A stretch of DNA of 64,000 bases from Halorubrum distributum JCM 10118 (GTDB taxonomy: Archaea > Halobacteriota > Halobacteria > Halobacteriales > Haloferacaceae). This document shows positions 33,263 to 42,383 of the stretch, one piece after another (position 1 is the stretch's first letter; each line of letters opens with the position of its first letter). The stretch lies in assembly GCF_000337335.1 (NCBI RefSeq), contig NZ_AOJN01000023.1, positions 50,627 to 114,626 on the forward strand, given 5' to 3'. The translations under genes were made by a program, and so were the position numbers. A model generated the notes under the pieces. The model had not been told where the DNA came from. It was given only the letters and a program-made list of their open reading frames with translations, and made no database searches.

Positions 33263-33400
33263 GCCCCCTCACTCGGTGCCACCGAATTACCTCTTGTGTT
33301 GAGCGACCGGCCGATGGTGTGACCCGCGCCGTCGACGACCGGAACAGCGCCGACCGCTCCGACCGCTCGCGGTTCGGCTCCTTCGAAGCCAGCGGGCGAC

Positions 33401-33426
33401 CGTACGGGTTGGCGAGAATTCGAACC
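33401..33426 (-). repeat. degenerate copy of the tRNA-Val 3' end (att-like)
   Basis: CGTACGGGTTGGCGAGAATTCGAACC matches the 3' end of tRNA-Val and five flanking bases (38678-38703) at about 20 of 26 positions, in the same orientation. The T arm no longer pairs and no 5' half exists, so it is not a tRNA gene. It lies in the gene-free stretch 33263-33600. The other content of that stretch is an AT-rich promoter (TTTTTAATG near 33567) for the ABC operon. Confidence 0.5.
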
Positions 33427-33600
33427 TGCCGCCCGGCGCTGCGGTACCGGGTACGCCGGGCGCTCGCGGCGGCTGCTGCCGTTTCGACGTCCTCCCCGTC
33501 ACGCAATTTCACCGAGACCCGGAGGGCCTTAGAAAACATCAGTAAAAATATATGTTGACAAATAGGTTTTTAATGTAGAAGCATCGAGTGCGAGAGTGTC

Positions 33601-34722
33601 ATGTCCAACATGAAAAATATTGATGGATCCGAGACTACGGACGGTGAGCCCGTGATCAGTCGTCGGTCCATGCTCGCGACCGGGGGTACCGTCGTTGCCG
33701 GAACGGCTCTCTCCGGGTGTCTCGGCGGCGACGGCGGCGACGGCGGATCGGAATCGACGACGAATATCGCGATCGTCTCCAGTCCCGCCGGGTTCGACGA
33801 CAACGCGTTCAACGACTTGGCGGTCGACGGGCTCGAAACCGCACAGGAGGAGTACGACATCGAGATCAATCAGGTCGAGGAGACCGAGCAGTCGAACTAC
33901 CAGTCCACGCAGTCGACCCTCGCCGAGAGCAGCGACTACGACCTCATCGTGCTGGTCTCGTACAACCACACCGAGGCCCTCACGCAGAACGCCGCGGAGT
34001 ATCCGGACCAGAACTGGATGCTCATCAACGCGCACGTCGACGAGCCCAACGTGGCCGGGTACACGTGGGCCAACCACGAGATGTCCTACCTCGCAGGCGT
34101 CCTGGGCGGGACGATGACGACCGAGGAACTCTCTCACGAAGGCAACTCGAACGACCCGAGCAACGCCCACATCGGGTTCGTGGGCGGCGTCGACGGATCG
34201 CTCATCAACGCCTTCGAGCGGTCGTACGTCGCCGGCGCGGAGTGGGTCAACTCCGACGTCACCGTCGACGTCGGGTACATCGGCGATTACAGCGACACGG
34301 ACACCGCTGCCAGCATCGCCTCTTCGCAGTACGACAACGGCGCGGACATCGTTTACCACGCCGCAGCGGCGGCCGGACAGGGCGTCTTCGAGTCTGCCCA
34401 AGAGAACGACCGCTTCGCGATCGGCGTCGACGCGGATCAGTCCGTGACCCTCGAAGAGTTCCAAGACGTCATCATCGGCTCCGCGGTCAAGTATATCAAC
34501 GAGGGAACCCAGGAGGTCGCTTCGGCGGTCGCCGAGGGCGACTTCGAGAGCGTCACGGGCGCGAACACGCTCGGTCTCGACGAGGAGGGCGTCGACCTCG
34601 TGATCGGGCAGGCGTTCGAAGGCGAGATGCCCGATGTCGTGTCGCAGAACATTCAGGACGCGAAGGACGGAATCACGAGCGGCGATATCGAGGTTCCGTG
34701 TTCCGCATCGGGCTGTAACTAA
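33601..34722 (+). CDS. BMP-family substrate-binding lipoprotein (nucleoside ABC importer)
   Basis: 373 residues. The N-terminus combines a twin-arginine motif (SRRSMLATGG) with a lipobox ending LSGC, so it is a Tat lipoprotein on the outer face of the membrane. A glycine/aspartate-rich linker leads to a BMP/PnrA fold: NIAIVSSPAGFDDNAFNDLAVDGL, SYNHTEALTQNAAEYPDQNWMLIN, and FAIGVDADQS. BMP proteins bind purine or other nucleosides. It heads an operon with the ATPase and two permeases. TTTTTAATG sits about 30 bases before the ATG, and a second in-frame ATG lies three codons on. Confidence 0.92.
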   Translation: MSNMKNIDGSETTDGEPVISRRSMLATGGTVVAGTALSGCLGGDGGDGGSESTTNIAIVSSPAGFDDNAFNDLAVDGLETAQEEYDIEINQVEETEQSNYQSTQSTLAESSDYDLIVLVSYNHTEALTQNAAEYPDQNWMLINAHVDEPNVAGYTWANHEMSYLAGVLGGTMTTEELSHEGNSNDPSNAHIGFVGGVDGSLINAFERSYVAGAEWVNSDVTVDVGYIGDYSDTDTAASIASSQYDNGADIVYHAAAAAGQGVFESAQENDRFAIGVDADQSVTLEEFQDVIIGSAVKYINEGTQEVASAVAEGDFESVTGANTLGLDEEGVDLVIGQAFEGEMPDVVSQNIQDAKDGITSGDIEVPCSASGCN

Positions 34723-34774
34723 GGCCGTCGCGGTCGCTCGTTGGCATTTATGATCACCGTACTACGAAAAGACA

Positions 34775-36349
34775 ATGACAGCTAAGGAGACGCCACCCGC
34801 CGTCCGCATGGAGGGTATCACGAAACGGTTCGGCGACGTCGTGGCGAACGACGACGTCGATTTCACCTTGGAGAAGGGGTCGATACACGCGCTCCTCGGT
34901 GAGAACGGTTCCGGCAAGACGACGCTGATGAGCGTCCTCTACGGGCTCTACGAAAAGAACGCGGGGACGGTCCACATCGACGGAGAGCCGAAAACGTTCG
35001 AATCGCCCCGGGACGCGATGGACGCGGGCGTCGGCATGATCCACCAGCACTTCCAGCTCGTAGAGACGATGACCGTGCTACAGAACATCATTCTAGGCCA
35101 CGAACCGAGCGATAACGGGTTCGTCGATACCGCGACCGCCCGGTGGGATATCGAAGATATCTGCTCGCGCTACGACTTCCACGTCGACGAGTTCCTCGAC
35201 ACGAAGATTCGAGATCTCGACCTGGGCGCCCGCCAGCGCGTCGAGATCGTGAAAAGCCTCTATCGCGGCGCGGATATCCTCATCCTCGACGAGCCGACCG
35301 CGGTTCTCACTCCACAGGAGATCAGCGATCTGCTCGACCTGATGGGGGAACTCGCGGACGCCGGCCACTCGCTCATATTTATCACGCATAAGCTGGGGGA
35401 GGCGCTCGGCGCGGCCGACGAGATCACCGTGCTGCGAGACGGAGCGGCCATCGGGACGGTCGACGCCGCTGAGACATCGGAAACGGAACTCGCGCGGATG
35501 ATGGTCGGGAGAGAGATCCAGTTCGATCGCCCGCCTCGGGAGTCACCGGAAGGCGACGCCGTGCTCGACGTCGAGCAACTCCACGCACGGGGGAGCCGAG
35601 GTCTCGAACAGGTCAGCGGCGTCGACCTCACCGTCCAGGAAGGGGAAATCCTCGGAGTCGCCGGCGTTCAGGGGAACGGTCAGACAGAGCTGGTCGAAGC
35701 GCTGACCGGGCTCCGCGACGTCGAGTCCGGGTCCGTACGGTTGAACGGCGAGGAGATCACCGACACGAACCGCCGGCAGCGTATCGACGCCGGCATCGCG
35801 TACATTCCGGAAGATCGGACGACCGAGGGACTCGTACAGGACTACACCCTCGTTCGGAACGCGCTACTCGGGAACCAGACCGTCGACCCGTTCGTCGACA
35901 ACGGGCTAATCGACTGGGAGACCGTCCACGACCACGCCGGCGACATCATCCGGGAGTACGACGTACAGCCTCCGAACGAACGCTCCGAGGCGAAGTCGCT
36001 GTCGGGCGGGAACCAGCAGAAGTTCATCGTCGGGCGGGAGATCGAACACGATCCGGACGTTATGATCGCGTCCCACCCGACGCGAGGGGTCGACATCGGT
36101 TCGATCGAGTTCATCCACGACCGGCTACTGGAACTGCGTGAGGCGGGGATGGCGATCCTCGTCGTCTCCTCGAAGCTCGACGAGATTCGGAAGCTCTCCG
36201 ATCGGATCGTGGTGATGTACGAGGGCGAATTCGCGGGGGCGGTCGACCCGGTGGAAACGACCGAAGAGGAGCTCGGGATGCTGATGGCCGGCCACGACGC
36301 CGGCACCGACGACGGCGACAGCGAACCCAGCGGTGGTGTTCACTCGTGA
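34775..36349 (+). CDS. ABC transporter ATPase with two nucleotide-binding domains (nucleoside/sugar type)
   Basis: 524 residues. The first ABC domain has Walker A GENGSGKTT, a degenerate signature (LDLGARQRVEIVKSL) and Walker B LILDEPTAVLTP. The second has a Walker-A-like GVQGNGQTE, signature LSGGNQQKF, and VMIASHPTRGVD as Walker B. This unequal pair is normal for the RbsA/YufO-like class, where one site is weak. It powers nucleoside uptake with the adjoining permeases. It follows the binding-protein gene by 52 bases and overlaps the next start (GTGA). Confidence 0.93.
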   Translation: MTAKETPPAVRMEGITKRFGDVVANDDVDFTLEKGSIHALLGENGSGKTTLMSVLYGLYEKNAGTVHIDGEPKTFESPRDAMDAGVGMIHQHFQLVETMTVLQNIILGHEPSDNGFVDTATARWDIEDICSRYDFHVDEFLDTKIRDLDLGARQRVEIVKSLYRGADILILDEPTAVLTPQEISDLLDLMGELADAGHSLIFITHKLGEALGAADEITVLRDGAAIGTVDAAETSETELARMMVGREIQFDRPPRESPEGDAVLDVEQLHARGSRGLEQVSGVDLTVQEGEILGVAGVQGNGQTELVEALTGLRDVESGSVRLNGEEITDTNRRQRIDAGIAYIPEDRTTEGLVQDYTLVRNALLGNQTVDPFVDNGLIDWETVHDHAGDIIREYDVQPPNERSEAKSLSGGNQQKFIVGREIEHDPDVMIASHPTRGVDIGSIEFIHDRLLELREAGMAILVVSSKLDEIRKLSDRIVVMYEGEFAGAVDPVETTEEELGMLMAGHDAGTDDGDSEPSGGVHS

Positions 36350-37473
36350 GCCGCCTGTCGGGACGTCTCCGTGACGTCGTCGATCGGGCGGCGGGACGGA
36401 TGCTGCGCGCCTCGGTCGTCGAGCGATTAGCGATCGCGACCGCCTCGACGGCGTTGGCGCTGCTGATCGGCGTTACCATCGTCGCGGCGGCCGGCTACGA
36501 CCCGGTCCAGTTTCTCGTCAGCCTGATCAACGGAGCGGTCGGCGGAGAGTCGGCTATCGCACGAACGCTGCGGTTCTCGACGCTGTTCATCCTGACCGGC
36601 GTCGCGGTCGCGGTCGCGTTCCGAGCCGGTGTGTTCAATATCGGCGTCCAAGGGCAGTTCGTCGTTGGCGGCATCGCGACCGTCATGTCGATCATCTGGA
36701 CGGCGCCGCTGTTACCGGAAGGGACCGTCGGCGGCGCCGGACTGATTCTGATCGGCTTCGTTGCGGGAACGTTCGCGGGCGGCGTGTACGGTGCGTTACC
36801 CGGCGCGCTGAAGGCGTACGCGGACGCGAACGTGATAATCACCACCATCATGCTGAACTTCATCGCGACCGGCGTCGTCGGGTGGTTGGTCCAGAACCCG
36901 TTTCGCGGTGAAGGGAACGCGGCACCGAACACGGAGCGGATTCCGGAGTACGTCTCCTTTCCCAGTGTCGTGTTCGACAGTTCCGGATTCTCGGTCATCG
37001 GGTTAGCCATCGCGCTCGCGACCGTCGCGGTCATCTACGTCGTGATGGAACGCAGCCGATTCGGGTACGACATGGTAACGAGCGGCTACCAGGAATCGGC
37101 GGCGACGTACTCGGGCGTCAGCGCCAAGCGGACGGTCGTTCTGACGATGACCCTCTCCGGGATGGTGGCGGGAATCGCCGGGGCGGTCTTCGCAGTTATG
37201 ATTCAGGGGTACTACACCGACCCGAGCGGCATCGGGACGTACGGGTTCGACGCGATCGCTGTGAGTCTGCTCGCCGCGAACAATCCGCTCGGCATCGTTC
37301 CGGCCGGCTTGCTGTTCGGTGGTCTCGAGTCCGCCGGATCGCACATCGGGATCTACACCGACGTTCCCGTACAGCTCATCGACGGCGTCATCGGACTCGT
37401 CATTCTGTTCGTCGCCGTGCCGGAGCTGTTCCGCATGGCTGCCGTGCGGACCGGTCTCGGGGGTGACCGGTGA
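36346..37473 (+). CDS. ABC transporter permease 1 (YufP/BmpC-like)
   Basis: 375 residues with about ten hydrophobic segments. The conserved permease loop FRAGVFNIGVQGQFVVGG and later NPLGIVPAGLLFGGLESAG are typical of the BPD_transp_2 family for ribose and nucleosides. Start codon GTG overlaps the ATPase stop (GTGA, 36346-36349). It forms the membrane channel with permease 2. Codon usage is less GC-extreme than outside the operon. Confidence 0.92.
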   Translation: MSRLSGRLRDVVDRAAGRMLRASVVERLAIATASTALALLIGVTIVAAAGYDPVQFLVSLINGAVGGESAIARTLRFSTLFILTGVAVAVAFRAGVFNIGVQGQFVVGGIATVMSIIWTAPLLPEGTVGGAGLILIGFVAGTFAGGVYGALPGALKAYADANVIITTIMLNFIATGVVGWLVQNPFRGEGNAAPNTERIPEYVSFPSVVFDSSGFSVIGLAIALATVAVIYVVMERSRFGYDMVTSGYQESAATYSGVSAKRTVVLTMTLSGMVAGIAGAVFAVMIQGYYTDPSGIGTYGFDAIAVSLLAANNPLGIVPAGLLFGGLESAGSHIGIYTDVPVQLIDGVIGLVILFVAVPELFRMAAVRTGLGGDR

Positions 37474-38522
37474 TGAGCTTCGCCGAATACGCCAAGAGAA
37501 ACAGCCTCGGAATCGCGGGTATCGCCGTTCTCGTCGCTGGAGCGGCGATAGCAGCCGTGGCGATGGACCTGCCGTTCTGGGAAATCGTTACGATCGGATT
37601 CGTGGAGCGCTCGCTCCAGGCTGCGACCCCGATCGCCCTCACGGCGATCGGCGGGCTGTACGCGGAGAAAAGCGGCGTCTTCAACATCGGCGTCGAGGGG
37701 TTCATGATCTTCGGGGCAGCGACCGCGGCGACGATGATGTGGATCATCAGCGGAGGATCCCCCGGCCAGAGCGACGTCTGGCTGGCGATCCTCGCTTCGG
37801 TACTGGTCAGTCTGGTGTTCGCCGTCCTGTTTGCCGTCCTGCTGATCAGGTACGAAGCAGATCAGATCGTCGCGGGGCTGGCGCTCTGGTTCATCGGTCT
37901 CGGATTTGGTCCGTTCATGGCGGTCCTGGTCTGGGAGAGCCGAAACAGCCCGAGCCTTGAGAGCATCAACGACCTGACCGTGCCGGTGCTCGCGGATATT
38001 CCGGTGCTCGGTCCGATCTTCTTCGACACGTCGCCGCTGGTGATGGTCACCGCCGTCTTGGCCGTCGCTGCGTGGAAGTTCCTCAACGATACGAAATACG
38101 GGTATTGGATCCAGGCGGCCGGCGAGAATCCGGAAGCGCTCGACACCGCCGGCATCGACGTCACGCGTGTTCGGTACGCCGCGGTGATATTCTCGGGCGT
38201 GATGGCCGGCTTGGGCGGTGCGGTGTTGCTCGCGCAAGCGGGATCGTTCACCGGGACCGGCGAGACGATGGTCGGCGGCCGCGGCTGGATCGGCATCGTC
38301 GCCTACCTGTTCGGGAACTACAACCCCATCGGGGCAGCCGTCGCGGCACTCGTGTTCGGCGGACTGGATATGCTTCAGATCCAGTTACAGACGGTCGGTA
38401 TCAACGTTCCAAACCGACTCGTCAACCTGTTCCCGTACGCCGGCGTGATTCTCGTGCTCACCGTCTGGGGCTCCACACAGACGCCCTCTGCGGTCGGTGA
38501 GCCGTACGAAAGCGAGGAGTAA
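37473..38522 (+). CDS. ABC transporter permease 2 (YufQ/BmpD-like)
   Basis: 349 residues. It has the same fold as permease 1: AEKSGVFNIGVEGFMIFGA and a later YNPIGAAVAALVFGGLDMLQIQLQ. The ATG at 37473 overlaps the previous stop (TGATG); a GTG one codon earlier is possible. It is the last gene of the operon. The 160 bases to tRNA-Val hold nothing recognisable. Confidence 0.92.
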   Translation: MSFAEYAKRNSLGIAGIAVLVAGAAIAAVAMDLPFWEIVTIGFVERSLQAATPIALTAIGGLYAEKSGVFNIGVEGFMIFGAATAATMMWIISGGSPGQSDVWLAILASVLVSLVFAVLFAVLLIRYEADQIVAGLALWFIGLGFGPFMAVLVWESRNSPSLESINDLTVPVLADIPVLGPIFFDTSPLVMVTAVLAVAAWKFLNDTKYGYWIQAAGENPEALDTAGIDVTRVRYAAVIFSGVMAGLGGAVLLAQAGSFTGTGETMVGGRGWIGIVAYLFGNYNPIGAAVAALVFGGLDMLQIQLQTVGINVPNRLVNLFPYAGVILVLTVWGSTQTPSAVGEPYESEE

Positions 38523-38681
38523 CACCTTCGTCGCTTTACTTGTCCGGCGATTTTACGTTGTCGTAACCGCTGACCGTGATGGACCCGAACACGCCGACCT
38601 GTTATGGTCGAAAGTAGATTCAGTTCCCAAATCGCATAAGCTGACGAGGGTTGTCTCCTTCAAGAACGACCGGGGAACGTA

Positions 38682-38756
38682 TGGGTTGGGGCGGATTCGA
38701 ACCGCCGACCTGCTCCGTGTGAAGGAGCCGTCATAACCTGGCTAGACCACCAACCC
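38682..38756 (-). tRNA. tRNA-Val(CAC)
   Basis: On the minus strand, acceptor GGGTTGG pairs with CCAACCC, followed by discriminator A; CCA is not encoded. The anticodon arm is GCTCC/GGAGC with loop TTCACAC, giving anticodon CAC. The T arm is GGCGG/CCGCC with loop TTCGAAT. CTTAAG at 38784-38790 lies about 28 bases upstream of the 5' end and is the likely TATA box. No intron. It stands at the right edge of the ABC transporter operon. Confidence 0.97.
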
Positions 38757-38839
38757 GCTCGTGTCGAGGTATCCGACCTCCGAACTTAAGAGTTACCTTC
38801 CGCCGAATCGTTCATGTCCCACCCGCCCGGATCGCCCCC

Positions 38840-39367
38840 GTGACCCACGAACTCCGCTTCCTCGAACGCCTCCGCCAAGGCGTCGCGAGCCTCCTCCACG
38901 CGCCCCTGTCGCTTGTCGGGCTCTACGCAGAGCGCGAGACGCCTCGCGAGCAGTACGCGTTCACGCTCCGCGAGCCGTATCCGATCGTCGAGGCGCAGCT
39001 CCACCGACTCGGGTTCGTCCGCAACCTCGTCTCCTCGCTCAAGTACCGCGACTACGAGACGCCTCCGGAGACGACCGTCGCGAGCTGGGTGCGGTACCCC
39101 GAAGGCGCGCTCGCGAGCGACCACCAGCTCCACCTCGCGCTGTACGCCGGCGCCGACCGCTCGATGACCGACGTGTACGCCCACTGGGAGCCGTCGTGGA
39201 TCCGCCACCCGATCCGGCACTACCGCGCGACCGACGTCGACGCCGAGAAGGGAATCGAGCGGACGCGGTCACTGTTCGAGGAAGCGGGCATCGAGTACGC
39301 CGTGCTACCCGCCGAGGAGCGGATCGGTCACGACGCAGCCGCCGCGTCTGGACCGCCGATCCGATAA
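38840..39367 (+). CDS. conserved haloarchaeal hypothetical protein
   Basis: 175 residues, soluble, with no signal. The N-terminus is basic/hydrophobic (FLERLRQGVASLLHAPLSLVGLYAE). ETTVASWVRYPEGALASDHQLHLALYAG and a histidine/tryptophan-rich segment, YAHWEPSWIRHPIRHYRATD, follow. I do not recognise a named domain, though the pattern seems conserved in haloarchaea. The start is GTG at 38840. An ATG at 38814 is in another frame. It converges with the DUF7553-like gene. Confidence 0.7.
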   Translation: MTHELRFLERLRQGVASLLHAPLSLVGLYAERETPREQYAFTLREPYPIVEAQLHRLGFVRNLVSSLKYRDYETPPETTVASWVRYPEGALASDHQLHLALYAGADRSMTDVYAHWEPSWIRHPIRHYRATDVDAEKGIERTRSLFEEAGIEYAVLPAEERIGHDAAAASGPPIR

Positions 39368-39383
39368 GGAGTCCGCGGCGTGG

Positions 39384-39662
39384 CTACTCCGCGGCGGCGT
39401 CCTTGCCGCGGTACTCCGCGACGCGCTTCCGGGCGGACGCGACCGCCTCGCGGGCCTCGCCCTCCGCGCGCTCTTCCAGTTCTTTCAGGTCCGCTTGGAG
39501 CTTGTCCAGCCGCGAGGGTTCCGGTTCCGGTTCCTCGTCCTCGCGCCCGACGAGCTCCTTCACGCGAGCCTCGACCGGCTCTAACTCCTCGACGACCCCC
39601 GCCTTCGCGTGTTCCGCCGCTCGACCGAGGTAGTACCGTGCGTCTTCGAAGTGCTTGCTCAT
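39384..39662 (-). CDS. small helical haloarchaeal protein (DUF7553-like)
   Basis: 92 residues, nearly all helix. It opens MSKHFEDARYYLGRAAEHAKAG, followed by a charged linker (EDEEPEPEPSR) and a coiled-coil-like stretch to the end. Similar small proteins are common in haloarchaea; function unknown. GGTTATATC (about 39683-39692, minus strand) is a strong TATA box 27 bases before the ATG. An inverted repeat spans promoter and start codon. Confidence 0.78.
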   Translation of the reverse strand: MSKHFEDARYYLGRAAEHAKAGVVEELEPVEARVKELVGREDEEPEPEPSRLDKLQADLKELEERAEGEAREAVASARKRVAEYRGKDAAAE

Positions 39663-39689
39663 ATCTGTCCTTTGGACGAGGGCAGATAT
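39661..39689. promoter_or_regulatory. nested inverted repeat over promoter and start
   Basis: ATATCTG (39661-39667) and CAGATAT (39683-39689) are perfect inverted repeats, and GTCC/GGAC (39667-39677) is nested inside. The outer arm on the right overlaps the TATA box, and the left arm overlaps the ATG. A dimeric repressor could cover the whole core promoter. Confidence 0.45.
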
Positions 39690-39732
39690 AACCTTTGTGG
39701 CGGCGCGGCGGGGACAGGATCCCCCGGCCGGC

Positions 39733-40689
39733 TCACTCGCGCGCGCCGGGCGGTAGCGGGTCGGCGTGGTCGGCGATCGCCTCGGAGACGCGGTGCGGGT
39801 GTTCGTGAACCACCCAGTGGCTCGCCTCCTCGATCGCGAGCAGCCGGCCGTCGGCGCAGCGCTCGACGCTCTCGTTGGCCAGCCGGCGCGCGAGGAACCG
39901 GTCCTGACCGCCCCAAATCACCAGCGTCGGCACCGAGACCTCCGTCTTCGGCGGGTCAGGACGGTCGCGGACGATCGCGCGGTACCAGTTCACCATCGCC
40001 TCGAAGGCGCCGTCGCGGTTCCACGCCCGTCGGTACCGCCGCAGGTCCTCGTCGGTGAAGGTACCGGGCGCGCTCGTGTCGCGTAACGCGTCCGTCGCGA
40101 GCCGCCAGTTTCCGGCGCTCGCCACCGCCTCGGGGAGCTTCGGTAGCTGGAACGCGAGCATGTACCAGCTCTTGAGCCGCTGGTCCCACGAGCTGCGTAG
40201 CGCGCGCTCGAAGACGGTCGGGTGCGGGACGTTGATCGCGACCAGCTCCGAGACGCGCTCCTCGTGGCCGAGCGCGAGCCACCACGCCACCGCGGCGCCC
40301 CAGTCGTGGCCGGCGACGGCGGCCGTCTCGCGGTCGTAGGCGTCGATCAGCCCGACCACGTCGCGTGCGAGTTCGTCGATCCGGTAGTCGCGCACCTGCG
40401 ACGGCTTCGCGGAGCAGTTGTAGCCTCGCTGGTCGGGGACGATGACGCGGTAGCCCGCGTTCGCGAGCGGCGCGATCGCCTCGTGCCAGCCGTACCAGAA
40501 CTCCGGGAAGCCGTGAAGCAGGACCAGGAGCTTCCCGTCCTCGGGGCCGGCCTCAACGACGTGAAGCGGCACCCCGTTCGTCTCTATCGCGCGGGACCGG
40601 CCCGGCACCGACTCCGGAATCTCGTCGTCGGGGACCGGTTCCGGCAGCGCCGCCTCGTCGACCGGCCGGCCGGTGGGCGTCTCGTCCAT
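39733..40689 (-). CDS. alpha/beta hydrolase, epoxide-hydrolase-like
   Basis: 318 residues. The oxyanion motif HGFPEFWYGW and the nucleophile elbow GHDWGAAV (D129) are those of soluble epoxide hydrolases and haloalkane dehalogenases. The acid is probably in VIWGGQDRFL and the base in EASHWVVHEHP. A lid with tyrosines (SWYMLAFQLPKLPEA) suits epoxide opening better than dehalogenation. It is cytoplasmic. The ATG at 40689 follows CTATTTGAC by about 27 bases. An open frame extends 50 codons further up, but it lacks coding character and is left out. Confidence 0.87.
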   Translation of the reverse strand: MDETPTGRPVDEAALPEPVPDDEIPESVPGRSRAIETNGVPLHVVEAGPEDGKLLVLLHGFPEFWYGWHEAIAPLANAGYRVIVPDQRGYNCSAKPSQVRDYRIDELARDVVGLIDAYDRETAAVAGHDWGAAVAWWLALGHEERVSELVAINVPHPTVFERALRSSWDQRLKSWYMLAFQLPKLPEAVASAGNWRLATDALRDTSAPGTFTDEDLRRYRRAWNRDGAFEAMVNWYRAIVRDRPDPPKTEVSVPTLVIWGGQDRFLARRLANESVERCADGRLLAIEEASHWVVHEHPHRVSEAIADHADPLPPGARE

Positions 40690-40847
40690 ACCGATCCCGT
40701 GCGTCGGCACCGTCAAATAGGTACGCTCGCCCGTGATGTGGGGGATCGAAATCCTCAAGCGGCTGGCAACCACCCTTCCAACTATATCCGCGAATCCCGG
40801 CGTTCGCCCGCGGTGAGCGCGTTCTCCGGGGATTCGCACCGTACCCT

Positions 40848-42383
40848 ATGACATCCGATTCGTCGACCCCTTCAGCAGCGGACGCGGACGCGTCGAGCGA
40901 CGACGCGACCGTCTCGAACGTCGTCCTCGTCACGGTAGACTCCCTTCGCGCGGACGCCGTCTCCCCGTACGACACCGACCGCCGCTCGCCGGTCATCGAC
41001 GGGCTCGCAAACGGCGGCACCGTGTTCGACCGCGCGTTCGCGACGGGCAACTGGACCCCCTTCTCGTTCCCGTCGATCCTCGCGTCGGAGCCCGTGTTCG
41101 CCCGGTCGGGCGACATCGGCGTCGACGAGTCGGTGACGCTCGCGGAGGTGCTCTCCGACGCCGGCATCGCGACCGGCGGGTTCAACGCCGCGAACGGCTT
41201 CCTCACCGACCACTGGGGGTACCCCGACGGGTTCGACGAGTTCGAGCCGTTCGTCACGAGCGTCGGCTCCAGCCGCTACAGCCGGTACCTCGCCGCGCAT
41301 CCGACCGTCGAGGCGTGGATCCAGCTCGCGTCCTCGCCGATCCGCCGGCTCGGCTCGAAGGTCCGCGGCGAGAGCGACGACCGCCCGTTCCTCGACGCCT
41401 CGCGCATGTTCGACGTCGAAGACGCCGCAACCGGGTTCGTCGATGACACGGACGAGCCGTTCTTCCTGTGGGTCCACTACATGGACACCCACACCCCGTA
41501 CGTCCCCGCGCCGCGGTACATCCGCGAGGTCTCCGACGGCATCGTCGGCACCCACCAGATGCTCCACGCGCACGCTCGGACGAGCCTCGGTCTCGAAGTC
41601 GGCGAGCGGACCCTCCGCGAGCTCCGGACGCTGTACCAGGCGACGGTGCGACAGGTCGACGCCAGCATCGGCCGCCTGCTCGACAGCCTGGACGAGGCGG
41701 GCGTCGCCGACGACACCGCGGTGCTGCTCGCCGGCGACCACGGCGAGGAGTTCCAGGAACACGGCCACCTCGCCCACTATCCGAAGCTGTACGACGAGCT
41801 GATCCACGTCCCGTTCGTTGCCGACGTGCCCGGGCTCGACGGCGGCCGCGTCGACGGTCACGTCGGACTCGACGCTATTCCGCCCACGGTGGCCGACCTG
41901 CTCGGCGTCGACCCCGCGCCCGAGTGGCACGGCGAGTCGCTCGTGCCGGTGCTCTCCGGCGCCGACGAGACCGGATCGGCGGCCGACGACGACGCCGACG
42001 GTCCGGACGTCCCCGACGACCCCGTCGTCTCGGTGACCGTCCGCGGCGAGGAGGTGACCCAGCAGCCGATCCCGCGGTCGCTGGCCGACGGCGACCTGTT
42101 CGTCAGCGCGCGCGACGACGACTGGACGTACATCGAGAACGTCGACGCCGGCGAGCGGGAGCTGTACCACCGCCCCTCGGACCCGACCCAACAGGAGAAC
42201 CTCGCGGTCGACCCGAATGAGGAGGAACAGGCGGTCATCGACCGGTTCGAGCCGGTCGTCGACGCCCACGCGGAGCTGCTCCGCGAGCGCGGTGCCGCGG
42301 CGGAAGCGGCCGCGGCCGAGCGCGCCGAGGAGGAGGTCGACGAAGACCTCGAAGCCCGCCTCGAAGCGCTCGGGTATAAGTAA
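40848..42383 (+). CDS. sulfatase-superfamily protein with threonine at the nucleophile position
   Basis: 511 residues of the alkaline-phosphatase/sulfatase fold: NVVLVTVDSLRADAVSPYD binds metal through the aspartates, VHYMDTHTPYVPAPRYI follows, and DTAVLLAGDHGEEFQEHGHL is the second metal site. The formylglycine signature CxPSR is absent. The matching place reads GNWTPFSFPSI with T70, so a true sulfatase is unlikely; threonine nucleophiles occur in phosphoglycerol and phosphoethanolamine transferases and phosphatases. There are no membrane segments. The C-terminus is helical and acidic. Coupled to GtrA by TAATG. Confidence 0.83.
   Translation: MTSDSSTPSAADADASSDDATVSNVVLVTVDSLRADAVSPYDTDRRSPVIDGLANGGTVFDRAFATGNWTPFSFPSILASEPVFARSGDIGVDESVTLAEVLSDAGIATGGFNAANGFLTDHWGYPDGFDEFEPFVTSVGSSRYSRYLAAHPTVEAWIQLASSPIRRLGSKVRGESDDRPFLDASRMFDVEDAATGFVDDTDEPFFLWVHYMDTHTPYVPAPRYIREVSDGIVGTHQMLHAHARTSLGLEVGERTLRELRTLYQATVRQVDASIGRLLDSLDEAGVADDTAVLLAGDHGEEFQEHGHLAHYPKLYDELIHVPFVADVPGLDGGRVDGHVGLDAIPPTVADLLGVDPAPEWHGESLVPVLSGADETGSAADDDADGPDVPDDPVVSVTVRGEEVTQQPIPRSLADGDLFVSARDDDWTYIENVDAGERELYHRPSDPTQQENLAVDPNEEEQAVIDRFEPVVDAHAELLRERGAAAEAAAAERAEEEVDEDLEARLEALGYK

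Noticed and set aside
33401-33490. A tRNA gene on the minus strand
   Set aside because: Only a T-arm-like piece and the CCAACCC end are present; the T stem does not pair and there is no anticodon arm or 5' acceptor strand.
40690-40839. 50-codon N-terminal extension of the epoxide-hydrolase-like protein
   Set aside because: It would cover the TATA-like box and adds a sequence without coding character; the shorter start fits a leaderless message.
40848-42383. Annotation as a true arylsulfatase
   Set aside because: The CxPSR formylglycine motif is missing; threonine stands at that position.
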